DNA of 64,000 nt from assembly GCA_965198045.1 (NCBI GenBank), contig CBDAOL010000007.1:62001-126000 (forward strand). The letters run 5' to 3'. This document shows positions 51,138-62,170 of the stretch, piece after piece. The DNA comes from CBDDEC01 sp965198045. GTDB taxonomy: Bacteria > Chloroflexota > Dehalococcoidia > UBA2979. A model generated the notes under the pieces. It was not told where the DNA came from. It did no database searches and worked only from the letters and a program-made list of their open reading frames with translations. How positions within the stretch are numbered: the stretch's first letter is position 1; the number at the start of each line of letters is the position of its first letter. The position numbers and the translations under genes were made by a program.

Positions 51138-52823
51138 CTACGTCCGCTCGACCACCGGGCAGTTGACCACGAGGTCCGTCGGCACCACCTCGAGACCCGA
51201 CCCCTCGACGTCCTCGCGCGACTTCAGCGAGTTCGCCTCGTAGCTGTCGTCGACCATCACGAGGTTGACGCGCCAGAAGGCTGAATAGCCCTCGTCTGCA
51301 GGGACGGCGTCGATGATGTTGCGCTGGCCCTCCACGAACTGTGGGTTGCCGTCGTCGTCAACGCCGGTCACGAAGGCCCAGATCGGGATCGCTGCCGCGA
51401 CGTTCCCACCGAAGTCCGGGTAGAACACGTCACGCTCACGGTAGTAGCCGTTCACCAGCTCCTTGCCGGTCTCGAGAGTGCTGCCCGCTCCAACGACCGG
51501 GCAGTTCACGAACAGGTTCGTCACCTGCTTCTGGTAGCGCGTCGCGTCGATGCCGGCCTTCGAGGTGATCGTGCCCGCCTCGTAGTCGTCGTCGACCAGG
51601 ACGATGTGCACCTGCCAGAGGTCCGAGTACCCCTCGTCGCCGGGCAGCAGGTCGATCACGTTGTGCTGACCGTCAACGAAGTTCGGGCTGCCGTCAGCTC
51701 CGATGCCGTTGGCGAAGGCATAGATCGGCGCGACCCCGACCGCGCTGGTCGCAGCGTCCAGCGGCGAGTTCATGCCGAAGTCGTAGTAGACGACGTCCTC
51801 GCCCCGGTACCAGCCCTCGACGAGATCGAATTCCTTCGCCTCCGGCTGCAGGCTGCGCACCACTCCCGGCGCGCGCGGCTCAGCGTTCGCCGTCGTGGCG
51901 TCCGGCCGCACGACCGGGCAGTTCACCACCAGGTCGGTCTGCGTCACCGCCAGCCCCGATGCCGCCACCTGCGCCGCGGAGGTCAGTGTGTTCCCCTCGT
52001 ATGCCCCGTCCACCTGCACGAGGTTGACGCGCCAGAAGGCGGAGTAGCCGTCCTCACCCTTCACCACATCGATCACGTTGTTCGGGCCCTCGACGAAGGC
52101 GGGCGTGCCGTCATCGTTGAAGCCGGTGATGAACGCCCAGATCGGGATCGCGACCGGGTCGTTGCCTCCGAAGTCGGGGTAGAACACAGGCTCGCCGCGA
52201 TACCAGCCCTGGGTCAGCTCCTTGCCCTCCTCGAGGGTGCTGTCGGCGCCGACGACCGGGCAGTTCACGAACAGCCCGGGCTTCATCACGTCGTAGCCCT
52301 CATCCTCGATCGCCGCGTCGAGGGCGGCCTTCGAGGTGATCGACTCCGCCTCGTACGCGTCGTCGACGATCACGAGGTTGACCTCCCAGAGGTCGGAGTA
52401 CCCCTCGTCGCCGGGAACGACGTCGATGATGTTGTGCTGGCCGACGACAAAGTCCGGCGCGCCGTTGGTGACACCCGTCGCGAGCGCGTAGATCGGCGCG
52501 ACGCCGACCGCGTTCGTCGCTGCGTTCAGCGGCGAGTTCATGCCGAAGTCGAAATACTCGGTCGCCTGCTGGCGGACCCAGCCGTCGACCAGGTCGAACG
52601 TCTGCGAGTCGGGCAGCGCGCTGCGCGTACCCGGGTCGACATCCGCGTCGTCATCGTCATCATCGTCGCTGCAGCCGATCAGCGCGGCGGCCGAGAGGCC
52701 GGCGATGCCAACAACGGTGCCGCGGAGCATGGCGCGCCGCGAGATAGGCGGCCCAAGAAGGATCCGCCGGAGCCTGAGATGGAAATCTCGTCCTCCTGTG
52801 CCTGCGTGGTGGGGCTCATCCAC
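51138..52823 (-). CDS. Tat-exported lipoprotein with ABAB repeats
   Basis: 561 residues. Twin arginines (29-30, SRRAMLRG), a hydrophobic stretch, and a lipobox ending LIGC (Cys51), then an Asp-rich linker: exported folded and lipid-anchored. The rest is four units of about 120 residues in order A-B-A-B. A units share DFGMNSPLNAATNAVGVAPIYA, B units share FYPDFGGN and IPIWAF; every unit ends VNCPVV with one Cys, preceded by GYS(D/A)(L/F)W.V. No family named. A heme, metal or ligand role for the Cys/His residues is possible but unproven. Confidence 0.82.
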   Translation of the reverse strand: MDEPHHAGTGGRDFHLRLRRILLGPPISRRAMLRGTVVGIAGLSAAALIGCSDDDDDDDADVDPGTRSALPDSQTFDLVDGWVRQQATEYFDFGMNSPLNAATNAVGVAPIYALATGVTNGAPDFVVGQHNIIDVVPGDEGYSDLWEVNLVIVDDAYEAESITSKAALDAAIEDEGYDVMKPGLFVNCPVVGADSTLEEGKELTQGWYRGEPVFYPDFGGNDPVAIPIWAFITGFNDDGTPAFVEGPNNVIDVVKGEDGYSAFWRVNLVQVDGAYEGNTLTSAAQVAASGLAVTQTDLVVNCPVVRPDATTANAEPRAPGVVRSLQPEAKEFDLVEGWYRGEDVVYYDFGMNSPLDAATSAVGVAPIYAFANGIGADGSPNFVDGQHNVIDLLPGDEGYSDLWQVHIVLVDDDYEAGTITSKAGIDATRYQKQVTNLFVNCPVVGAGSTLETGKELVNGYYRERDVFYPDFGGNVAAAIPIWAFVTGVDDDGNPQFVEGQRNIIDAVPADEGYSAFWRVNLVMVDDSYEANSLKSREDVEGSGLEVVPTDLVVNCPVVERT

Positions 52824-52902
52824 GCTAGGCAGGCGCAGGCTTGTGGGTATTACATTTCTTACGGCGAAGCTGGCTGGATCTCAGCGAGTAGGTGCCGTCC
52901 GT

Positions 52903-53370
52903 TCAGCGCTCGCTGCGTCGAGGTTTGAACCGCCAACGTACCACGACATCGTCCTCCCCGTCCGCCACGCCGCCGATCGATGCATAGAGCGCCATCGCCG
53001 GCTCGTTCGAGCGGTTCGTGATGAGCCACATCGACGCCGCATCGACCTCGTGGGCGAGCGCCTCCGCCTCGGACATCAGGGCCGTTGCGACGCCGCGCTG
53101 GCGGTACGGCGCGTCGACCGCAACCTCGTAGACGAGCAGCATCGTGTCGCCGTCGCCTCGGGGCAGCACATGCGCGATCAGCGCGCCGACCGCGCGACCC
53201 TCGAGCTGCGCCACGAGCAGCCGGCTCCCCGGATCGTCGAGGAACGCCTTCGCGCCCTCCTCGTCCGGTGCGAAGTACTCCTCGAGGGCCGAGAACGCGC
53301 TGATCATCGCCGCCTCGTCACCGGCGCTGAGCAGGCGGATCGCGAGACCTCGAGGCGGCGTCGACGGCAT
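52903..53370 (-). CDS. GNAT family N-acetyltransferase
   Basis: 155 residues. LEEYFAPDEEGAKAFLDDPGSRLLVAQLEGRAVGALIAHVLPR, then VYEVAVDAPYRQRGVATALMSEAEALA with the RQRGVAT acetyl-CoA loop, and NEPAMALYASIGG. Length and layout resemble AAC(3)-I-like acetyltransferases; resistance function not implied. Divergent from gyrA. Confidence 0.88.
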   Translation of the reverse strand: MPSTPPRGLAIRLLSAGDEAAMISAFSALEEYFAPDEEGAKAFLDDPGSRLLVAQLEGRAVGALIAHVLPRGDGDTMLLVYEVAVDAPYRQRGVATALMSEAEALAHEVDAASMWLITNRSNEPAMALYASIGGVADGEDDVVVRWRFKPRRSER

Positions 53371-53511
53371 CGGAGGGCCCTTTCGAGCGGACGCTAGGAG
53401 GTCGGGCGCGGTAAACTGTACCTACCCCGGATCCACACCGCTGGATCCGCCTTCGAGCGCTCCCCGCGGCCCCTGCTGGACGACCCACAGCGGCCACTCA
53501 GAGAGGTGTCC

Positions 53512-56172
<2,661 letters not shown>

Positions 56173-56188
56173 CCGCCGCAGGAGAGCC

Positions 56189-57241
56189 ATGACTGGCGAG
56201 GGCTCCACGCCCGCTGATGCGGGCCTCCACGATCTCGGCGAATTCGGCCTGATCGACCGCATGGTCGCCCGCCTCGGCGCGGCCGCGGCCGGCGACATCC
56301 TCGTCCCCTCCGGCGACGACGCCGCCGTCTGGCGCGGCGACCCCGCCACCGTCGCCACGATCGACACCCTGGCCGAGGGCACGCACTGGCGCGCCGACAC
56401 CATGGACCTCGCCGATGTCGGCTGGCGCGCCGTTGCCGCCAACTGCAGCGACCTCGCCGCCATGGGTGCCCGGCCCTCGACGCTGCTCGTCGCCACGATC
56501 CTCGGCCCCGACGTCACCCTCGAGGGCATCGACGCGCTGATCGACGGCCTCGCCGCGGGCTGCCGTGCACACTGCGTGCGCATCGCTGGGGGCGATGTCG
56601 TGCGCGGGGGTGCGACCGCCATCACCATCGCCGCCTACGGAGGCGCGGACCTCGAGGGCGCACCCGGCCTCGATCAGCGCGAGTCCGCACGCGTCCTGCG
56701 CCGTCACGCCGCTGCCGTCGGGCAGCGTGTCGCCGTCTCCGGCGCTCCCGGCGCCGCCGCCGGCGGCCTCGCGCTGATCGAGGCCGGGCGAATCGCCGAA
56801 GCGGGCGCAGCGGACCTCGTCGCCGCCCACCGTCGCCCGCTCGCCCGCACCGACCTTGGACGCGCCGCCCTCGACGCGGGCGTGCGTTGCGCCATCGACA
56901 TCTCCGACGGCCTGCTGCAGGACCTCGGCCACATCGCCCGACGCTCTGGCGTCGGCATCGAGGTGGCGGCTGCCGCGCTCCCGTTGCATCCGGCGGCGCG
57001 CTCGCTCCTCGGCGACGAGCGTGCGCTCGACCTCTGCCTCGGCGGCGGCGAGGACTTCGAGCTCGCGCTCGTCGGCGACGCCGATGCGCTGCGCCGGCTC
57101 GACCGGCCCGAGCTGCCCGTGACGCTGATCGGCCACGTCGTCGCGGACCACCCGGGCGAGGTCATCGTCTGGGACGAGGAGGGCGAGGCCTACGTTCCCG
57201 CCGTCGCCGGATGGGACCAGCTTGCGAGCCCCGACCGATGA
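56189..57241 (+). CDS. thiL: thiamine-monophosphate kinase
   Basis: 350 residues from ATG 56189 (GGAGAG upstream). PurM-like ATP-grasp-less kinase fold: GEFGLIDRMVARL, GDDAAVWRG, DVGWRAVAANCSDLAAMGARPS, GGDVVRGG, AIDISDGLLQDLGHIARRSGVGIEV and GGGEDFELAL. Makes thiamine diphosphate. The stop overlaps the tsaE start. Confidence 0.95.
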   Translation: MTGEGSTPADAGLHDLGEFGLIDRMVARLGAAAAGDILVPSGDDAAVWRGDPATVATIDTLAEGTHWRADTMDLADVGWRAVAANCSDLAAMGARPSTLLVATILGPDVTLEGIDALIDGLAAGCRAHCVRIAGGDVVRGGATAITIAAYGGADLEGAPGLDQRESARVLRRHAAAVGQRVAVSGAPGAAAGGLALIEAGRIAEAGAADLVAAHRRPLARTDLGRAALDAGVRCAIDISDGLLQDLGHIARRSGVGIEVAAAALPLHPAARSLLGDERALDLCLGGGEDFELALVGDADALRRLDRPELPVTLIGHVVADHPGEVIVWDEEGEAYVPAVAGWDQLASPDR

Positions 57242-57714
57242 GCACCGCCAACCGCGTCACCATCGACGTCCCGAACCTGCGGCGCACGAGGGCGCTTGCC
57301 CGACGTTTGGCCCGGCTGCTCCGTCCTGCCGACGTGCTACTGCTGCAGGGCCCGCTCGGCGCCGGCAAGACCGCCTTCGCGCAGGGCCTCGGCATAGGGC
57401 TCAAGCTCGAGACGCTCGTCAACAGCCCCACGTTCATCCTGATGGCGCGCCACGAGGGCTCGCTGCGGTTCTTCCACGCCGACCTCTACCGCCTCGACGA
57501 CCCGGAGGAGGTCGCCGAGCTGGCCCTCGCCGAGCAGGCCGCCGAGGGCGTCCTCGCCGTGGAGTGGCCGGAGCGGGCGTTCGAGGCGCTGCCCGCGGAA
57601 CACCTGCTCGTGATCCTCGAACCGGTCGAAGGCGATCCCGACGCTCGACGTATCACGCTCGTCCCCAGCGGCGCCAGGGCGCGCGAACTGCTCGATGGCC
57701 TCGGCGATGTCTGA
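57238..57714 (+). CDS. tsaE: tRNA threonylcarbamoyladenosine biosynthesis ATPase TsaE
   Basis: 158 residues from ATG 57238 (ATGA overlap with thiL). P-loop LLLQGPLGAGKTAFAQGLG, then SPTFILMARHEG, FHADLYRLDDPEEV and VEWPERA, all typical of TsaE. With TsaB and TsaD it helps make t6A37 on ANN-decoding tRNAs; tsaB is next. Confidence 0.95.
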   Translation: MSTANRVTIDVPNLRRTRALARRLARLLRPADVLLLQGPLGAGKTAFAQGLGIGLKLETLVNSPTFILMARHEGSLRFFHADLYRLDDPEEVAELALAEQAAEGVLAVEWPERAFEALPAEHLLVILEPVEGDPDARRITLVPSGARARELLDGLGDV

Positions 57715-58420
57715 CCCGCTCGCTGGCCCGCTCGATGGCCTGCTGCTCTCGCTCGACAGCGCGTCCCTCGACGCCTCGGTGGCGGTTTTGCGCGGCGACC
57801 GTGTGCTCGTCGACCACCGTTGGACGATCGACTCAACGCCGTCCGAGGAGCTGCTCGCGGCCATCGACCGCGCGCTCGAGCGGGCCGAGGTGGCGCGTGA
57901 CGACCTCGACGGCATCGTCGTCGTCACCGGCCCCGGCGGCTACGGCGGCCTGCGCGTCGGGGTGGCGACGGCGCAGGGCCTCGCCTTCGGCCTCGACCTC
58001 CCGCTCGCCGGGGTTGGCCGCCTCGACGCCGAAGCTGCCCGCGACCTCGACGCCCCGCGCCTGCCGGTCGTCGCCGTCCACGACGCCGGACGCAGCGGCA
58101 TCGCCTGGGCGACCTTCGAAGCGGCCGACGGCGATGTCCGAGCGAACGTCGGGCCGCGGCTCGACGAGCCGGAGGTCGTCGCGCGCGAGGCGCCCGCGGG
58201 CCGCTGGTGCGGCGATCTCACCGAACGGCTGCGGGCGGCCCTGACCGCCGAAGGGCGAGACGCTGAGGTGGAGAAGGGCGACACTACCTCGGCGGCCGGA
58301 GCGCCATCGCGGGCAGCCAGCGCCGCGCAGCTGGCCCGCCGGCGCGCCGCATTCGGCGACCCGGCGGCCGTCGAGATCGTCTACTTGCGCCCGCCGCCAA
58401 TCACGCGCCCCCGGGCGTAG
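57707..58420 (+). CDS. tsaB: TsaB, t6A biosynthesis partner
   Basis: 237 residues from ATG 57707, overlapping the tsaE end. ASKHA fold: LLLSLDSASLDASVAVLRGD, STPSEELLAAIDRAL, IVVVTGPGGYGGLRVGVATAQGLAFGLDLPLAGV. The usual SFTGLR is YGGLR here. TsaB is a non-catalytic scaffold for TsaD; tsaD itself is not in the window. Confidence 0.93.
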   Translation: MSDPLAGPLDGLLLSLDSASLDASVAVLRGDRVLVDHRWTIDSTPSEELLAAIDRALERAEVARDDLDGIVVVTGPGGYGGLRVGVATAQGLAFGLDLPLAGVGRLDAEAARDLDAPRLPVVAVHDAGRSGIAWATFEAADGDVRANVGPRLDEPEVVAREAPAGRWCGDLTERLRAALTAEGRDAEVEKGDTTSAAGAPSRAASAAQLARRRAAFGDPAAVEIVYLRPPPITRPRA

Positions 58421-58455
58421 CGCCGGACGCAAACGAGACTGCGAAGGGGTACACC

Positions 58456-58908
58456 GTGGAACGCACGCTCATCCTCGTGAAGCCGGACGCCATGCAGCGC
58501 GGACTGGCGTTCGAAGTCCTGCGCCGCCTCGAGAATCGCGGCCTGCGCATCGAGGCGCTGCGCCTGCTGCACGTCGACGAAGAGATGGCTCGTCGCCACT
58601 ATGGCGAGCACGAGGGCAAGCCCTTCTTCGAGGGTCTCGTCGCCTACATCACCGCATCGCCGATCATCGCTGCGGTCTTCGCCGGCAGCGACGCGATCGG
58701 CGCCGCACGACAGACGATGGGCGCGACCAACCCGACCGACGCCGCGCCCGGGACGATCCGCGGCGACCTCGCCGTCGAGATCGGCCGCAACCTCGTGCAC
58801 GGCTCAGACTCGGTCGAGTCGGCCGAACGCGAGATCGGCATCTTCTTCGAGGGCCAGTCGCCCCTCGATTGGCGTCGCGCCACGGATGGTTGGATCTTCG
58901 AGGACTAA
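58456..58908 (+). CDS. ndk: nucleoside diphosphate kinase
   Basis: 150 residues from a GTG start. ERTLILVKPDAMQRGL, HYGEHEGKPFFEGLVAYI, GATNPTDAAPGTIRGDLAV and NLVHGSDSVESAEREI with the phospho-accepting His. Makes NTPs from NDPs. Normal length. Confidence 0.97.
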   Translation: MERTLILVKPDAMQRGLAFEVLRRLENRGLRIEALRLLHVDEEMARRHYGEHEGKPFFEGLVAYITASPIIAAVFAGSDAIGAARQTMGATNPTDAAPGTIRGDLAVEIGRNLVHGSDSVESAEREIGIFFEGQSPLDWRRATDGWIFED

Positions 58909-58939
58909 TCGCGACCGGCTCGGGTCAGCGCTCTCTAAG

Positions 58940-59260
58940 CTATTGAACGCGCACGACCTCCTGAGCCCGGTTCCACAACCCCTCCAGGTCGAACCGCGCG
59001 CGGCCATCGACCGAGAACACGTGCACGATTACACCCGCGCCTACGTCCAGCAGCACCCAGCCACTGGACGGCTCGCCCTCCGGACGAACGCGGTTGCCGC
59101 CTCGCTCGCGGACCCGCTCGTCAACCGCGTCCATCACGGCACGCGCCTGGCGAATGTTGTCGACGGTGGCGATCACGAACTCGTCCGCAAACGCCGACAG
59201 TTCGCTGAGGTCAAGGAGGACGACATCCGTCGCCTGGCGGTCGACGAGGGTGTCGACCAT
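58940..59260 (-). CDS. rsfS: ribosome silencing factor RsfS
   Basis: 106 residues from ATG 59260: DTLVDRQATDVVLLDLSELSAFADEFVIATVDNIRQARAVMDAVDERV, then GWVLLDVGAGVIVHVFS. It binds uL14 and blocks subunit joining in starvation. The frame is open upstream (TIQELALPSDLAHD), so the true start may be further up. Convergent with ndk. Confidence 0.93.
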   Translation of the reverse strand: MVDTLVDRQATDVVLLDLSELSAFADEFVIATVDNIRQARAVMDAVDERVRERGGNRVRPEGEPSSGWVLLDVGAGVIVHVFSVDGRARFDLEGLWNRAQEVVRVQ

Positions 59261-59410
59261 GTCATGCGCGAGGTCTGATGGCAGTGCCAGCTCCTGGATG
59301 GTGCGCGGGCGGACTGGCCGAGGCCGCTTCGAACGTCGAGTATAGCCGTGCGGCCCGCGTCCACCTCGCTGCGGTCCGCTTCGGTGATGTGCGAGGCGAC
59401 GGAGGCCGCG

Positions 59411-60400
59411 GTGAGCACGACTGATGCGCTGGGCGTGATCCTCACCGCCGGTGCGGCGACACGCCTACGGCCGCTCTCGCTTGAGTTTGCGAAGTCGCTG
59501 ATCCCCGTCCTCAACCGTCCACTGATCGACTACTCGCTCGACCTCATGGTCGAACTCGGCCTCCGCGACGTCGTGATCGTCGTCGGCCCGACCGACGAGG
59601 AAACGTTCGCGCGCGCCGAGGACCGCGCACCCTCGTCGCTGCAGCTTCGGCGGGCGGTGCAGGCCGAGCCGCGAGGCAACGGCGACGCCGTGCTCGCCGC
59701 GGGCGCAGAGGTGTTCGAACGCACGGTGGTCGTCCATCCAGTCGATGCCATCATGCGCGGCCAGCTGCGCCCGTTCCTCGAACGGGTGCTGGCATCGGAC
59801 GCAGACGCGGGACTGCCGCTCGGACGCGTCCCCAACCCGCAGGACTTCGGCGTCGTCAGCGTGGAGGGCGAGCGCATCGTGGAACTCGAAGAGAAGCCGG
59901 AGCGTCCGCAGTCCGACCTCGTCGTCAGCGCCCCCTGGATCCTCGCCGCCGCCGTCACGCGCCGGCTGCGCGATGCGCCGTTGGTCAACGCGAAGGACGA
60001 GGTCGACACGATCGGCACGGTCGGACTGATGGTCGGCGAGGGCGTCGAGGTCATTGGCGCCGAGTTCCATGGCCGTTGGTTGGATGTCGGCACGATCGCC
60101 AACCTGCTGACCACGCAGCACGAGCTCCTCGCCGGCGCACGCGAGCCGGAGATCGCGGAGAGCGCGACCGTCGAGGCCTCGGACATCGTCGCCCCCACCA
60201 TCGTCGGCGAGGACGCGCGCGTGACGCGCAGCCTGCTCGAGGAAGTCGTCGTCGGCGACGGCGCGACCATCGAGGGCTCGTCGCTCGTGCGCGTCATGGT
60301 CGCGCCCGGCGCCGAGGTTCGTCGCGCGGCGCTCTCGGACGTCGTCGTGACGCGCAGCGGAGCGATCGTCGGCCCCGGCGCTCCCTCGGGCGACGTGTAG
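59411..60400 (+). CDS. NDP-sugar pyrophosphorylase-type nucleotidyltransferase
   Basis: 329 residues from GTG 59411 with GGAGG just before it. GVILTAGAATRLRPLSLEFAKSLIPVLNRPLIDYSLDLM is the nucleotide-binding start (usual form AGGxGTRLRPLT), followed by a left-handed beta-helix-like tail with VEASDIVAPTIVGEDARV. It would make an activated sugar for envelope synthesis, fitting the epimerase gene two places downstream. Confidence 0.9.
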   Translation: MSTTDALGVILTAGAATRLRPLSLEFAKSLIPVLNRPLIDYSLDLMVELGLRDVVIVVGPTDEETFARAEDRAPSSLQLRRAVQAEPRGNGDAVLAAGAEVFERTVVVHPVDAIMRGQLRPFLERVLASDADAGLPLGRVPNPQDFGVVSVEGERIVELEEKPERPQSDLVVSAPWILAAAVTRRLRDAPLVNAKDEVDTIGTVGLMVGEGVEVIGAEFHGRWLDVGTIANLLTTQHELLAGAREPEIAESATVEASDIVAPTIVGEDARVTRSLLEEVVVGDGATIEGSSLVRVMVAPGAEVRRAALSDVVVTRSGAIVGPGAPSGDV

Positions 60401-60410
60401 CATGGCCGCC

Positions 60411-60920
60411 ATGGCGAACGAACCACGGGTCGAGGGCGAGGTCGTGCGACGGCTCACCGAGGCCGGTCTCCGCCTCGCCACGGCCGAGTCCACCGTCGGT
60501 GGCATGATCGGCCACTTGCTGACCAACGTGCCGGGCTCGTCGCGCGTGTTCATCGGCGGCATCACCGCCTACCACGGCGCACCGAAGATGGACCTGCTGG
60601 GCGTACCGCGCGACCTCCTGCGGGAGCATGGCTCGGTCGCCGAAGAGACGGTGCTGGCGATGGCCCGCGGCGCACGCAACGCGATGCAGACCGACCTCGC
60701 TGTCGCCGAGTCCGGCATCGCCGGCCCCACCGACAACCCCGAACGCCCCGGCGGCCTCTACTGGATCGCCCTCGTCGCGCCGAACGGCGTCGAGGTCGCA
60801 GAGCGCCACGTCTTCCCCGGCGAGCGTGAGGAGACGAAGCGGCAGGCGTCCGAGGCGACGCTGCAGCTCGTGCTCGACTGGCTCGACGAACTCGCCGCCG
60901 GCTTGATGGCTGGCCGATGA
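60411..60920 (+). CDS. CinA family protein (nicotinamide-nucleotide amidase-type)
   Basis: 169 residues, single CinA C-terminal domain: GLRLATAESTVGGMIGHLLTNVPGSSRVFIGGITAYHGAPKMDLLGV, and AVAESGIAGPTDN..RPGGLYWIAL. This domain hydrolyses NMN to nicotinate mononucleotide in known cases. ATGs at 60402 and 60411 are both possible. Stop overlaps the epimerase start. Confidence 0.92.
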   Translation: MANEPRVEGEVVRRLTEAGLRLATAESTVGGMIGHLLTNVPGSSRVFIGGITAYHGAPKMDLLGVPRDLLREHGSVAEETVLAMARGARNAMQTDLAVAESGIAGPTDNPERPGGLYWIALVAPNGVEVAERHVFPGEREETKRQASEATLQLVLDWLDELAAGLMAGR

Positions 60921-61828
60921 GAGTCCTGGTCACAGGGACCGCCGGCTTCATCGCCGGACACCTCGCCCGCCGGCTCGTCGCGGACGGGCACGAGGTCACC
61001 GGGATCGACCTCAGTCCGCGGACCGACCAGCCCTACGAGATGGTCGTCGCCGACGTGCGCGACGCCGAGGCGCTGACGGCCATCTGCAACGAGCGCCGAC
61101 CAGAGCTCGTCTTCCATCTCGCCGCGCAGGCCTCAGTCGCCGTCTCCATGCGCGAGCCTGACCTCGATGTCGAAGTCAACGTGCTCGGCACGCTGCGCCT
61201 GGCGCAGGCCGCCGCCGAGGCGGGCGCGCAGCGGTTCGTGTTCGTCTCGACCGGCGGAGCACTGTTCGGACAGCCGGAGGTGCTGCCGGCGACCGAGGAG
61301 ACGCCGCTGCAGCCGGCCTCCGTCTACGGCGTCTCCAAGCTCGCCGCGGAGCGCTACCTCGAACTGCTCGCGCCGAGCTGGGGCCTCGAGGTCGCGGTCG
61401 TCCGCCCGGCGAACGTCTACGGCCCCGAGCAGAACCCCCACGGCGAGGCCGGCGTCGTGGCGATCTTCGCCGCCCGCATGCTGCGCAACGAGCCGGTCAC
61501 CATCTTCGGCACCGGCGAGGACACCCGCGACTACGTCTACGTGCACGACATCGTCGACGCTTTCGTCCTGGCGGCAGAAGCGCCCGAGGCTGCGACGGCC
61601 CTCGTCGGGTCGGGTGAGCAGACGAGCACGAACCGCATCTTCGAACTGACGGCACAGGCCACCGGCTACGAGCGTGCTGCCGAGCGCGGACCCCCGCGCC
61701 CCGGCGACATCGAGGCGATCGCCCTCGACTCCACACGCGCCCTCGAGGTCTGGGGCTGGCGTCCCACGGTCTCGCTCGAAATAGGGATCCGGAAGACGGC
61801 GGAGTGGTTCGCAGCCCGCGAAAGCTAG
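60917..61828 (+). CDS. NAD-dependent epimerase/dehydratase
   Basis: 303 residues from ATG 60917. Rossmann start VLVTGTAGFIAGHLARRLV, VFHLAAQASVAVSMREPDLDVEVNVLGTLRLA, and the catalytic SVYGVSKLAAERYLELLA (YxxxK). Extended short-chain dehydrogenase acting on NDP-sugars, in line with the nucleotidyltransferase two genes upstream. Confidence 0.94.
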   Translation: MRVLVTGTAGFIAGHLARRLVADGHEVTGIDLSPRTDQPYEMVVADVRDAEALTAICNERRPELVFHLAAQASVAVSMREPDLDVEVNVLGTLRLAQAAAEAGAQRFVFVSTGGALFGQPEVLPATEETPLQPASVYGVSKLAAERYLELLAPSWGLEVAVVRPANVYGPEQNPHGEAGVVAIFAARMLRNEPVTIFGTGEDTRDYVYVHDIVDAFVLAAEAPEAATALVGSGEQTSTNRIFELTAQATGYERAAERGPPRPGDIEAIALDSTRALEVWGWRPTVSLEIGIRKTAEWFAARES

Positions 61829-62170
61829 TCGCCGGCTAGGAATTTCATTCAAGACATCGCGCGCCCTGTCGATTCTTACGGGGCCATGTTCAAACGCATC
61901 GAACCATCCCCCGGTCGGCAGATGAGCCCACTACCACACGGTTTCTGGGCAAATCTGTGTAAATCCACGACAGTGGGCTACTACGGATGTAAAGTGCGTC
62001 GAGCGTCATGAGGCAGGCACCAATCCAATTGGATCGGTCCGATCGCATTTACGCTTGTCCGAAAGTGGGGGAAAAGTTGGTATCCGTGCGTTTATTTCGC
62101 GGGGATTCAACACGTTGCAGTCCGTGCTGTGGGAGGACGGGCTGACGACGAACTTCAGAGGGAGTACTGC
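61829..62170 (+). promoter_or_regulatory. intergenic with overlapping palindromes upstream of ABC transporter
   Basis: About 340 bases, clearly A/T-richer than the surroundings, without a gene. It holds a perfect 12-bp palindrome ATCCAATTGGAT (62023-62034) overlapping GATCGGTCCGATC (62032-62044), about 130 bases before the lipoprotein start. They look like operator half-sites, so the transporter is probably regulated here. GAGGGAG before ATG 62171 is the ribosome binding site. Confidence 0.5.
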
